DNA of 59,213 nt from Halorhodospira abdelmalekii. GTDB taxonomy: Bacteria > Pseudomonadota > Gammaproteobacteria > Nitrococcales > Halorhodospiraceae. A model generated the notes under the pieces. That model worked only from the letters and a program-made list of their open reading frames with translations, was not told the origin of the DNA and did no database searches. Below are positions 8,329 to 16,529 of this stretch, one piece after another (the stretch's first letter is position 1; every line of letters begins with the position of its first letter). Position numbers and translations under genes: made by a program. The stretch is taken from NCBI RefSeq assembly GCF_016583625.1, contig NZ_NRRN01000017.1, positions 1-59,213 of the forward strand. The letters run 5' to 3'.

Positions 8329-8781
8329 ATGAAACAGCGACACAAACGGTTAGTCCTGGTGCTCGGCATCCTCGCCGGGGTGAGTGTGGCGACGGCCCTG
8401 GTCCTCAACGCCTTTCGCGATAATCTGACCTTCTTCATCACTCCTTCGGAGGTCATGGCAAAGACCGAGATCCCCGAGCGCCGCTTCCGCGTCGGCGGCA
8501 TCGTTGAGGAGGGCAGCGTGACGCGCGATACCCAAAGTACCGAGGTGCGCTTCGGCGTGACCGACACCGTCAAGAGCCTGCCGGTGGTCTATCACGGCAT
8601 CCTGCCCGATCTCTTCCGCGAGGGTCAGGGGGTCGTGATCGAGGGGCGCATCGGCGAAGACGGCACCTTCCAAGCCGATCGCGTCATGGCCCGCCACGAC
8701 GAAAACTACATGCCGGCCGAGGCCGCCGAGGCCGTCAAGCGCGCCGGTGGCGATCTTAGTCAATTTGTGGATCACTATTGA
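8329..8781 (+). CDS. ccmE: CcmE, periplasmic heme chaperone
   Basis: A 150-residue protein with an N-terminal membrane anchor (about 8-25) and an OB-fold periplasmic domain. The heme-attachment motif is intact as RHDENYMP, with the histidine that binds the heme vinyl covalently and the nearby tyrosine. It accepts heme from CcmC and passes it to the CcmF/H lyase. ATG 8329 was chosen because it follows GGGGGAGA; upstream in-frame codons overlap ccmD. The stop is one base from the ccmF start region, so the two are coupled. Confidence 0.95.
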   Translation: MKQRHKRLVLVLGILAGVSVATALVLNAFRDNLTFFITPSEVMAKTEIPERRFRVGGIVEEGSVTRDTQSTEVRFGVTDTVKSLPVVYHGILPDLFREGQGVVIEGRIGEDGTFQADRVMARHDENYMPAEAAEAVKRAGGDLSQFVDHY

Positions 8782-8782
8782 T

Positions 8783-10828
8783 ATGTTGGGAGAACTGGGC
8801 AATTTTGCACTCATCTTGGCACTCTGCCTGGCCGCAGTTCAGGCCGTACTGCCGCTGATCGGTACCGCCTTAGGCGATGAGCGTTTGATGAACTCGGGCC
8901 GCTCGCTGGCGGTCGGGCAGTTCGTCTTTCTGCTGATCTCTTATCTGATCCTGACCTGGGCCTTTATCAGCAACGACTTCACGATCCGCTACGTCATTGA
9001 GAACACCAGTCAATCGACTCCGCTGATCTACAAGATCACCGGCGTCTGGGGCGGACACGAGGGCTCGATGCTCTTTTGGCTGCTCTCGCTCGGCCTCTGG
9101 GGGTTGGCGGTTGTTCTCTTTAGCCGCGCCTTACCGCGCGAGATGCTGGCGCGGGTGCTGGCGGTCATGGGTATGGTCGGGGTCGGCTTTATCGGCTTCA
9201 CCGTGATGACCTCGAATCCCTTCGAGCGGGTCTTCCCCGGGCCGATGGATGGCATGGATCTCAACCCGCTGCTCCAAGATCCGGGCATGATCATCCACCC
9301 GCCGCTGCTCTTTATCGGCTACACCGGCTTGGCCGTCGCCTTCGCCTTCGCCATCGCCGCGCTGATCGGCGGGCGGCTCGATGCCGCTTGGGCCCGTTGG
9401 TCACGGCCGTGGACGACCGCCGCGTGGGCCTTCTTGACCCTCGGCATCGGGCTGGGTTCATGGTGGGCCTACTACGAGCTCGGCTGGGGCGGCTGGTGGT
9501 TCTGGGATCCGGTTGAGAACGCCTCACTGCTGCCCTGGCTTACGGCAACGGCGCTGATTCACTCCTTGGCAGTGACCGAAAAGCGGGGCGGCTTTAAGGT
9601 CTGGACCGTGATGCTCGCCATCGTCAGCTTCGCCCTGACCATCTTCGGCGGCTTCCTGGTGCGCTCCGGCGTAATCACCTCGGTGCACGCCTTTGCGACC
9701 GATCCGGATCGCGGCACGGTACTACTCGCCTTGCTGGCGATCACACTGCTCGGCTCCCTCGCCCTCTACGCGTGGCGAGCGCCTAAGGTCGGCTTAGGTG
9801 GCGCCTTCGGCTGGTACTCGCGCGAATCACTGCTATTAGCCAACAACGTGCTGCTGACCGTGGCATGCGCCGCCGTCCTCGTCGGTACGCTCTATCCGGT
9901 GGCGATCGAGGCGCTGGGCATGGGTAAGATCTCGGTCGGCCCGCCCTACTTCGATGCGGTCTTCATGCCGCTGATGCTGCCGCTGCTCTTTTTGATCGGC
10001 ATCGGTCCGGTGGTCTCGTGGAAGCAGGGCTCGCCGGATGACACCTATCGCCAGCTGCGCTGGGTCTTCTTAGTCTGCGTACTCATCGGTGGTGTCTGGC
10101 CGCTGACCATGGGGGCGTGGAATCCGCTGACGGCCCTCGGGCTGGGACTGGCGGTCTGGATCTTAGCGACCGCTGCCATGGATCTGGGCAAACGCATACA
10201 ACGGCGGCAGAACCAGGGCTGGAGCGTAGCCCTACGAGGTGCTCTGCGACCGAACTTCTTCGGCATGCACACCGCACACGCCGGCTTGGCACTGATTGTA
10301 ATTGCCATCGCCATGGTCAACACCTACGAGGTCGAACGCGACGTCCGCCTGGAGACCGGCGAGACGGCGACAGTGCGTGGCTACGACTTCACCATGCTCA
10401 GCGCCTCGAACGTCCGTGGGCCGAACTTCGACGCCCAGCAGGTCACCATCGAGGTGCGGCGTGATGGCCAGTTGATCAACACCCTGCACCCACAGTTGCG
10501 TTACTACCACGCCAAGCCACAGATGCCGATGCACCAGGCCTCTCTGGATCGCGGCTTCAGCCGGGATGTCTACGTCGCTCTGGGCGATCACCTCGGCGGT
10601 GAGGCGTGGACCATGCGCCTCTACTACAAGCCGTACATGTTCTGGATGTGGCTCGGCTGTCTCTTGATGGCCTTTGGCGGCTTCCTCGCTGCAGCCGACC
10701 GGCGCTACCGCATGAGCAAAGATCGGCGGCGCCTCTCCGAGAAAGAGATCGACCGCAGCGACGGAGGCGTTATTGAGGATGAGCCGCGCCCGGCGGCGGG
10801 AACGGTCTCAAGCTCCTCCCCGTCCTAA
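8783..10828 (+). CDS. ccmF: CcmF, cytochrome c heme lyase subunit
   Basis: A large multi-helix membrane protein of about 681 residues with the WWD signature GWGGWWFWDPVENAS (near residue 240) and conserved periplasmic histidines (IIHPPLLFIGY near 173; HSLAVTEKRG near 265). Together with CcmH it ligates heme to apocytochrome CXXCH motifs. ATG 8783 directly follows the ccmE TGA; a GTG at 8747 lies inside ccmE and is unlikely. The end is odd: the last ~12 residues (AAGTVSSSSPS) and the stop lie in a GC-rich inverted repeat (10815-10840), suggesting the natural C-terminus may have been altered by an insertion or repeat. Confidence 0.95.
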   Translation: MLGELGNFALILALCLAAVQAVLPLIGTALGDERLMNSGRSLAVGQFVFLLISYLILTWAFISNDFTIRYVIENTSQSTPLIYKITGVWGGHEGSMLFWLLSLGLWGLAVVLFSRALPREMLARVLAVMGMVGVGFIGFTVMTSNPFERVFPGPMDGMDLNPLLQDPGMIIHPPLLFIGYTGLAVAFAFAIAALIGGRLDAAWARWSRPWTTAAWAFLTLGIGLGSWWAYYELGWGGWWFWDPVENASLLPWLTATALIHSLAVTEKRGGFKVWTVMLAIVSFALTIFGGFLVRSGVITSVHAFATDPDRGTVLLALLAITLLGSLALYAWRAPKVGLGGAFGWYSRESLLLANNVLLTVACAAVLVGTLYPVAIEALGMGKISVGPPYFDAVFMPLMLPLLFLIGIGPVVSWKQGSPDDTYRQLRWVFLVCVLIGGVWPLTMGAWNPLTALGLGLAVWILATAAMDLGKRIQRRQNQGWSVALRGALRPNFFGMHTAHAGLALIVIAIAMVNTYEVERDVRLETGETATVRGYDFTMLSASNVRGPNFDAQQVTIEVRRDGQLINTLHPQLRYYHAKPQMPMHQASLDRGFSRDVYVALGDHLGGEAWTMRLYYKPYMFWMWLGCLLMAFGGFLAAADRRYRMSKDRRRLSEKEIDRSDGGVIEDEPRPAAGTVSSSSPS

Positions 10829-10910
10829 GGGACGGGGGAGCGACCGGTACCGCCCCGCGCAGGCGGAGCGTTCGCACCTGTTCAACAACAGCGGCTGCCG
10901 CGCAGCCGCT
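10815..10910. repeat. Two GC-rich hairpins at the ccmF-ccmG junction
   Basis: The first inverted repeat (10815-10840, ctccccgtcc/ggacggggg with one bulge) contains the ccmF stop codon. The second (10890-10898 with 10902-10910, 9-bp perfect stem agcggctgc, 3-base loop) follows. The arrangement resembles subterminal hairpins of IS200/IS605-type elements, but no transposase or TnpB is present. It could instead be a dispersed palindromic repeat. Confidence 0.5.
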
Positions 10911-10954
10911 AACGCTACCCGGCCCGGTGGGCGGGATGGCTTGCGGAGGAACTG

Positions 10955-11488
10955 ATGAGCAAGCGGATTGTCATACCACTTGCGCTGGCACTCGGCGTCT
11001 TGGGTCTGCTCTACGTCGGCCTGCAGATGGAAGACGGCGGCCTGCCCTCCCCGCTGGTGGGCAAACCGGCGCCGCCGTTTGAACTCGAATCGCTCCACGA
11101 TCCAGAAGAGCGGCTGACCGAGGCCGACTTTATCGGTCAAGTGGCGATCGTCAACGTTTGGGCCTCCTGGTGCGATAGCTGTCGACTAGAGCACCAGCAC
11201 TGGCGGGCCTTGGCACAACGCGGCACGCCGATCTACTCATTCAACTACCGCGACCGGCGGGAGCAAGCGCTGCGCTACCTTGAGGTCTTCGGCGATCCGT
11301 TCGAGAAGATCGCCTTCGACCCTCAGGCCGATGCCGGCCTGGAGTGGGGGGTCTACGCCACCCCGGAGACTTACGTACTTGATGCCGAAGGCATCATCCG
11401 CTACAAACACATCGGCCCGGTCGACGCCCGGGTTATTCAAGAGAAGATTCTGCCATTGATTGAAGAGTTGGAGGCGGGGCAGTCATGA
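10955..11488 (+). CDS. ccmG: CcmG/DsbE, periplasmic thioredoxin-like protein
   Basis: A 177-residue protein with one N-terminal membrane anchor (about 5-23) and a thioredoxin fold. The redox motif is WASWCDSCRLEH (near residues 69-80); Asp-Ser between the cysteines differs from the usual Pro-containing motif. The cis-proline loop ATPETYVLD and the GVYATPE region are present. It keeps apocytochrome CXXCH cysteines reduced for heme ligation. The stop overlaps the ccmH start as ATGA (11485-11488). Confidence 0.92.
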   Translation: MSKRIVIPLALALGVLGLLYVGLQMEDGGLPSPLVGKPAPPFELESLHDPEERLTEADFIGQVAIVNVWASWCDSCRLEHQHWRALAQRGTPIYSFNYRDRREQALRYLEVFGDPFEKIAFDPQADAGLEWGVYATPETYVLDAEGIIRYKHIGPVDARVIQEKILPLIEELEAGQS

Positions 11489-12018
11489 TAGGGAGAGCGC
11501 TTCTGCGGCCTGCACAGCACCACCGTGCGCCCGGGGCCTTAGCGGGGCTGCGTGCGCTTGGGGCGGTGCTGCTGTTGTTAGCGGGCGTGCTCGTAGCTGC
11601 CCCAGCGACGGCCATTTCGATCGGCCAGCCCCTGGAGTTTGAAACAGAGGCGCAGCGCGAGCAGTACTACACTCTGGTCCGCGAACTGCGGTGCACCGTC
11701 TGTCAGACGGAGACGATCTACGAGTCGCCGGCACCCCTGGCGGCCGATATGCGACGGCGCGTCTATCAGATGACCATCGAGGGGTATAGCAAGAACGAGG
11801 TCATCGAGTTCATGACGCACCGTTATGGCGATTTCGTGCGCTACCGCCCGCCCCTGCAGTTCAACACGGCCCTGCTTTGGGTCAGCCCCTTTCTACTATT
11901 AGTGGTCGGCGGCGTTGCTTGGTTGCAGGTGGTGCGCCGACGCCAGCAGATGGCGGCGCACAGCGACCTGACCGAATCGGAACGCCGGGCGCTTGAGCGC
12001 TTTCGACGTGGCGACTGA
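11485..12018 (+). CDS. ccmH: CcmH (CycL-type), thiol-reductase subunit of heme lyase
   Basis: A 177-residue protein with an N-terminal signal/anchor (about 20-48), a periplasmic three-helix domain with the redox motif LRCTVCQTE, and a C-terminal membrane helix (about 130-150) followed by a short charged tail. This is the short CcmH/CycL type; the TPR part is a separate gene (ccmI) downstream. It reduces the mixed disulfide with apocytochrome c and works with CcmF. Start ATG 11485 overlaps the ccmG stop. Confidence 0.93.
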   Translation: MIGRALLRPAQHHRAPGALAGLRALGAVLLLLAGVLVAAPATAISIGQPLEFETEAQREQYYTLVRELRCTVCQTETIYESPAPLAADMRRRVYQMTIEGYSKNEVIEFMTHRYGDFVRYRPPLQFNTALLWVSPFLLLVVGGVAWLQVVRRRQQMAAHSDLTESERRALERFRRGD

Positions 12019-12138
12019 GGGCGACTCACGAAAGGCGACTAACACGCGACTGCACCGGATACGAGGCAGCGCGTTAGATCGATGGATGAATGATCGGCTC
12101 CCCACCCTGCGGGTCTGGGGACGAGAGGCGGAGGTCTT

Positions 12139-13044
12139 ATGGTTGGCAGTTTGATCGCCATGGTCTTGGTGCTCTGCTTGATGGCGCTGGGGTTCGTGCT
12201 CTTCCCGTTAATCCGCGATGTAGCGGCGCGGGCTAAACAGCAGTCGCGGCGCGAGGTGAACGCAGCGATCCACTACGACCGGGTCAGCGAATTGGAGCAA
12301 GACCTGGAAAACGGCACCCTAAGCCGTGAACAGTTCGATCAGGCGATGCAGGATCTCGAGCGCGACCTGATCCAAAGCGGTGCGATCGACCCCGATGAGG
12401 CACGCAGCGGCGACGGCGTAGCACGCGGCCATCGCGGTGCCGTGATCGCCGCTGCCGTCGGCAGCTGCATCGCCGTACCGGCGCTCGCTCTGAGCGTCTA
12501 CGCGGTCGTCGGCGACCCGGACGGTGCCATCGACAACGCCAAGCGAAGTCAACAACAGATGGCGCAGCAGCAGCAACAGCCGCAGCAGCCGCACGCCGAC
12601 GACGATCAACAATTGCTGGCGGCCGCCCAGCAGCTGCGCCAGCGGCTTGAGGCCGACCCGGAGGATACCGAGGGGTGGGCCCTCTATGCGCGCACCATGG
12701 TCTTTTTACAGGAGCTTGAGGAGGCGCGTGACGCCTACGAGCGGGCCGTCGAGCTCGACGGCCGTCAAGACGCCAACCTGCTCTCTGAGTACGCCGATGT
12801 CCTCGCTGGCACCAAGGGCAGCCTAGAAGGCCGCCCCGAGGCGCTCATCGCCGAGGTCTTGGAGATCGACCCGGAAAACGTGCGCGGCTTATGGCTCGCC
12901 GGTACCGCCGCTTACAACCGCGAGGACTACGACACGGCCGAGGAGTACTGGCAACGACTGCTCGGAGTCGTCCCCGCCGATTCGCAAGTCGCCCGCGAGA
13001 TCCAGGCCAACATCGAGCACCTCGCCAGCCAACGCGGGGAGTAG
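12139..13044 (+). CDS. ccmI: CcmI (CycH), apocytochrome c chaperone with TPRs
   Basis: A 301-residue protein. Two membrane segments (about 2-24 and 98-120) flank a short cytoplasmic leucine-zipper-like loop; TPR repeats fill about 155-300 (WALYARTMVFLQELEEARDA; AGTAAYNREDYDTAEEYW). A Gln-rich stretch lies after the second helix (about 135-150). CcmI presents apocytochrome c to CcmF/H. It ends the ccm operon, 120 bp after ccmH, and is followed by a strong hairpin at 13065-13089. Confidence 0.9.
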   Translation: MVGSLIAMVLVLCLMALGFVLFPLIRDVAARAKQQSRREVNAAIHYDRVSELEQDLENGTLSREQFDQAMQDLERDLIQSGAIDPDEARSGDGVARGHRGAVIAAAVGSCIAVPALALSVYAVVGDPDGAIDNAKRSQQQMAQQQQQPQQPHADDDQQLLAAAQQLRQRLEADPEDTEGWALYARTMVFLQELEEARDAYERAVELDGRQDANLLSEYADVLAGTKGSLEGRPEALIAEVLEIDPENVRGLWLAGTAAYNREDYDTAEEYWQRLLGVVPADSQVAREIQANIEHLASQRGE

Positions 13045-13064
13045 CCGAGAGCAGAGAGAGCAGC

Positions 13065-13089
13065 CAGGGCCGGGCATTGCCCGGCCCTG
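13065..13089. terminator. Bidirectional hairpin between ccmI and ptrB
   Basis: A perfect 11-bp GC-rich stem (cagggccgggc/gcccggccctg) with a 3-base loop lies between the convergent ccmI and oligopeptidase genes. There is no clear U-run on either side, so terminator function is inferred from position and stability. Confidence 0.55.
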
Positions 13090-13104
13090 CTCGGTCGACG
13101 CCGC

Positions 13105-15258
13105 TCAGCGGTTCGCCAGTCGGGAAGAGGGGGAGCCCGGCGAGCCCCCAGCGAACCCAAAGACCCACAGCAGAAAGGCAAAGCGCAGAGCGACCTCCTT
13201 TAGGTAATCGAAGCGACCGCCGGGACCAGCGTGGCCGGCGCTCATGTGGGTCCAAAGCAGCAGCGGCTGGCGGTCGGTCTTGAGTTCACGCAGGCGAGCG
13301 ACCCACTTTGCCGGCTCCCAGTACGTCACGCGCGGATCGGAGACGCCGGCGGTGACCAGCAGCGGCGGGTAGTCCTGGGCGCGCACGTTCTCATACGGAG
13401 CATAACCAGCAATCGTCCGATACGCCTGCTCATCCTCAAGCGGGTTGCCCCACTCCGGCCACTCCGGCGGGGTAAGCGGCAGACTCGAATCGCTCATCGT
13501 ATTGAGCACATCGACGAAGGGGACATCGGCGACGGCAGCACCGAAGAGCTCGGGGCGCTGATTGAGCACTGCACCGACGAGCATCCCGCCAGCCGAGCCG
13601 CCGTGCACGATCAACCTTCCCGCACTGCTGTAACCGGCCTCAATCAAGTGCTCGGCGCAGGCGATGTAGTCGCTGAAGGTGTTCGGCTTCGCCGCCCCCT
13701 TGCCCTGACGATACCAACGATCGCCACGCTCCTTGCCACCCCGCACGTGGGCAATCGCAAAGGCGAACCCGCGCGCGACGAGGCTAAGGCGATGGGGCGA
13801 AAAGGCCGCCGGCTGACTCATCCCGTAGGCGCCGTAGGCATAGAGCAGCAGCGGCGTCGTCGGCCCCGGCGGCGTATCGCGGTGATGGAGCAACGAGATC
13901 GGCACCGCCTCACCATCCGGCGCCGTCGCCATCAAGCGCCGACTGACGTAGGCCGCTGGATCGTGACCGCTCGGAATCACCTCCTCCTTGAGCAGCCGGC
14001 GCTCCCCGCTCGTCATATCGTAGTCGTAGATCCGCTCCGGCGTCGTCAGCGACGAGTAGGCGAAACGCAGCTGCTGTGTGGCGTACTCAAGCCCGGCATC
14101 GAGCGCCAATGCATAGACCGGTTCATCGAAGGCTAAGGTGTGCTCACAGCCATCAGCAAACCGATGCACGACGATCCGCGGCAAGGCATCGGCCATCTCC
14201 AGCCACACCAGATAGTCAGCAAAGACGACCATCTGCTCAATCAGCACTCCGGGGCGGTGGGCGACCACATCGCGCCACTGCGCCGGTGCTGGATCGGCAA
14301 GCGAGGCGCTGACGATACGGAAATCCTCGGCCGCGCGATTCGTCAAGATCAGCCACCGCTCGCCGTGATCGGTCACGCTGTACTCATGATCGCGCTCGCG
14401 CGGCAGCAGCGAACGAAAACCGCTCTGCGGCGCATCAGCCGGCGCCGCGTAGACCTCAGAAGTCGTATGATCGTGCGTCTCGATCAGCACGAAGCGGCGA
14501 CTCTCGGTGCGCCCCAGCGCCACAAAAAAGCCCGGATCCTGCTCCTCGTAGAGCAACGGATCGTCCTGCGGCGCCGTGCCCAAGCGGTGCAGATAGACCC
14601 AGCGAGGCCGGTGCGCCTCATCAAGCACGGTATAGAGAAAGGCATCCGACTGCGTACTCCAGACCAAATCGCCACAGACCGGCTCAAGCTGCTCACCTAG
14701 CCGCTCGCCGCTCTCCAGATCGAGGATAGAGACCGTATACGCCTCGGCCCCCGTGGTATCGACCGCAAAGGCCAGATAGCGGTGATCGTCGCTATGCGCC
14801 CAAACGCCGAGCTCGAAGTAGGCGCAATCCTCGGCCTCAGCATCGCCATCGAGCAGCACCTGCTCGCTGCCCACCGCCTCCCCCGCCGCAGCCGCAGCGG
14901 CCTCCTCCCGCGCACACCGGCAGACGATCGGGTGCTCCCCACCCTCGCGGTAGCGCACATAGTAGGCGTAGGGGCCGTCCGGCTCCGGCACCGAGGCGTC
15001 GTTCTCCTTAATGCGCCCGCGCAGCTCACCGAACAACTGCTCACGCAGTGGCTGCAGATCGGCCAGCACCGCCTCGGTATAGGCGTTCTCGGCCGTGAGA
15101 TAGTCGCGAATCGGCGCCTGCAAGCGACTCGGATCGAGCATCGCCTCACGCCACTGCGGATCACGCAACCAAGCGTAGGGATCTTCGTGACGGCAACCAA
15201 AATGCTCTACGCCGTGCGGGCGACGCGGCGCCTGCGGCGGGGTCGGTAGCTGGGCCAT
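13105..15258 (-). CDS. ptrB: Oligopeptidase B, S9A serine peptidase
   Basis: A protein of about 717 residues with an N-terminal beta-propeller and a C-terminal alpha/beta-hydrolase domain. The nucleophile motif GGSAGG lies near residue 550; the Asp is in AGVSDPRVTYWEPAKW and the His in MSAGHAGPGGRFDY, completing the triad. The opening HGVEHFGCRHEDPYAWL is typical of the family. It is a cytoplasmic enzyme cleaving short peptides after basic residues. ATG 15258 was chosen because the longer reading would overlap the thioesterase upstream. The C-terminus ends in a small Gly/Ser/Pro-rich tail. Confidence 0.9.
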   Translation of the reverse strand: MAQLPTPPQAPRRPHGVEHFGCRHEDPYAWLRDPQWREAMLDPSRLQAPIRDYLTAENAYTEAVLADLQPLREQLFGELRGRIKENDASVPEPDGPYAYYVRYREGGEHPIVCRCAREEAAAAAAGEAVGSEQVLLDGDAEAEDCAYFELGVWAHSDDHRYLAFAVDTTGAEAYTVSILDLESGERLGEQLEPVCGDLVWSTQSDAFLYTVLDEAHRPRWVYLHRLGTAPQDDPLLYEEQDPGFFVALGRTESRRFVLIETHDHTTSEVYAAPADAPQSGFRSLLPRERDHEYSVTDHGERWLILTNRAAEDFRIVSASLADPAPAQWRDVVAHRPGVLIEQMVVFADYLVWLEMADALPRIVVHRFADGCEHTLAFDEPVYALALDAGLEYATQQLRFAYSSLTTPERIYDYDMTSGERRLLKEEVIPSGHDPAAYVSRRLMATAPDGEAVPISLLHHRDTPPGPTTPLLLYAYGAYGMSQPAAFSPHRLSLVARGFAFAIAHVRGGKERGDRWYRQGKGAAKPNTFSDYIACAEHLIEAGYSSAGRLIVHGGSAGGMLVGAVLNQRPELFGAAVADVPFVDVLNTMSDSSLPLTPPEWPEWGNPLEDEQAYRTIAGYAPYENVRAQDYPPLLVTAGVSDPRVTYWEPAKWVARLRELKTDRQPLLLWTHMSAGHAGPGGRFDYLKEVALRFAFLLWVFGFAGGSPGSPSSRLANR

Positions 15259-15266
15259 AGGACAGC

Positions 15267-15734
15267 TCAATCCTCCGGTGGGGTCAGCAAAAAGTGGCCG
15301 CGCGCCGCAGCGATCGGACGCTGCCGCTCGCCCTGCCAAGCGCGGGCATGGACGTTAGCCACCCGCCGCCCCTGGCGCAGGATATCGACCCGCGCGAAGG
15401 TCTCCGCCTCGCCCCCCGGACGCAGATAGTCGATATGGAAGTTAATGATCCGTGGCAAGTGCTCGCTCTCACCCCGCCAGAGCAGCTGCATAATCGCCGC
15501 GTGCTCCAAAAAGGCCCCGAGCAACCCGCCGTGCAACGAACCACTGCCCGGACGACCAATCAGATCGTCACGATAAGGCAGCCGCACCAACAACACCCCG
15601 CTCGGATCGTCCCGCTCCTCCGGATCGGGACCGATGACGATCCCCATCAACCGAGCATAGGGAATCAGCGCCGAAACCGCTGCGTAATCCCCCGCCGCCC
15701 GGGCACTGCGAATCTCCTCCAACCACTCAGCCAC
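15267..15734 (-). CDS. PaaI-type hotdog thioesterase
   Basis: About 155 residues with a hotdog fold. The catalytic region GSLHGGLLGAFLEHAA matches the HGG(x)4-5 D/E pattern of PaaI-like acyl-CoA thioesterases. GTG 15734 was chosen: it overlaps the upstream thioesterase stop in GTGGCTGA and is preceded by GGGGAGG, so the pair is translationally coupled. The substrate is unknown. Two different thioesterases in tandem may form a heteromeric enzyme or serve different acyl-CoAs (inference). Confidence 0.8.
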   Translation of the reverse strand: MAEWLEEIRSARAAGDYAAVSALIPYARLMGIVIGPDPEERDDPSGVLLVRLPYRDDLIGRPGSGSLHGGLLGAFLEHAAIMQLLWRGESEHLPRIINFHIDYLRPGGEAETFARVDILRQGRRVANVHARAWQGERQRPIAAARGHFLLTPPED

Positions 15735-16197
15735 GGCCCCTCCCCGAACCCTTCTCTGCACGCAGCCGCATAAAAGCGCTCATACTGGTCGCAAAGGGGT
15801 GCTGTGGATCGTCCTGATACGCAACACAACGAGCAAAGGCCACCTCACGCGCAGTGCGGTAACACTCCGCCCGCGCATAGATCGGCTGCTCCGGGAGCGC
15901 AGGCCGCAGATGATCGATCCGCAAATCGAGCGTCACAATCGGCTCGCACGCCCCCGTCGCCACCATGACCGCCGCCCCACTGCTTTGATCGATCAGCGTC
16001 GTAATCACCCCACCGTGGAGATAACCCGTCTGCGGATTGCCGACCAACTCCGGACGATAGTCGATACCGGCCACAACAAAATCAGCCCCGAGATCGATCA
16101 ACTTCAAACCGATCAGCGCACCGTGCGGCGACCCGTCGAAGAGCCGCCGAGCGACCTCAAACTCCGGCAGCTGCCCTGCCTCCTCACCTTTCCCCAT
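15727..16197 (-). CDS. PaaI-type hotdog thioesterase (upstream paralogue)
   Basis: A 156-residue hotdog-fold protein. The active-site segment TGYLHGGVITTLIDQSSG has the HGG motif and the downstream Asp expected for the PaaI family. It shares architecture but only modest sequence with the following gene. It is followed by the coupled second thioesterase and by ptrB on the same strand, so the three may be co-transcribed. The substrate cannot be read from sequence. Confidence 0.82.
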   Translation of the reverse strand: MGKGEEAGQLPEFEVARRLFDGSPHGALIGLKLIDLGADFVVAGIDYRPELVGNPQTGYLHGGVITTLIDQSSGAAVMVATGACEPIVTLDLRIDHLRPALPEQPIYARAECYRTAREVAFARCVAYQDDPQHPFATSMSAFMRLRAEKGSGRGRG

Positions 16198-16529
16198 TAC
16201 TCTTCGCCTTCACTCCAGCCTAGCGCATCGCAGTCTCTCGCCTTCCAGCGCGGCGGTCAACCGCAGTGGTTGCACCCATACTCCCAAGCCGGCTAGTTTA
16301 GCGGGGGCACGTCACAAAAGAGAGAACCACGAAAAACCATAGCGCCTGCTCCCAGTGTCAAACACCGAGCCAGCCGCAAGCAGTTTTTCCAAAGTGCCCG
16401 ACTACAAAAAACAGGTTTGTGCCCCCATCTGCAGGATGACACCCACAAGCATCCTTTTTTACCAGTATCTTGGGGCTTACCTAGCCCACTGATGAGGGCG
16501 CTACCAACAACAAACCCCGGAGGGAGCCA
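16198..16529. other. Intergenic region upstream of fadL
   Basis: This 332-bp gap between divergent genes must hold both promoters. No persuasive sigma70 pair stood out. A short minus-strand reading frame inside it (16293-16538) lacks a start signal and protein-like composition. GGAGGG lies directly before the fadL ATG. Confidence 0.5.
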
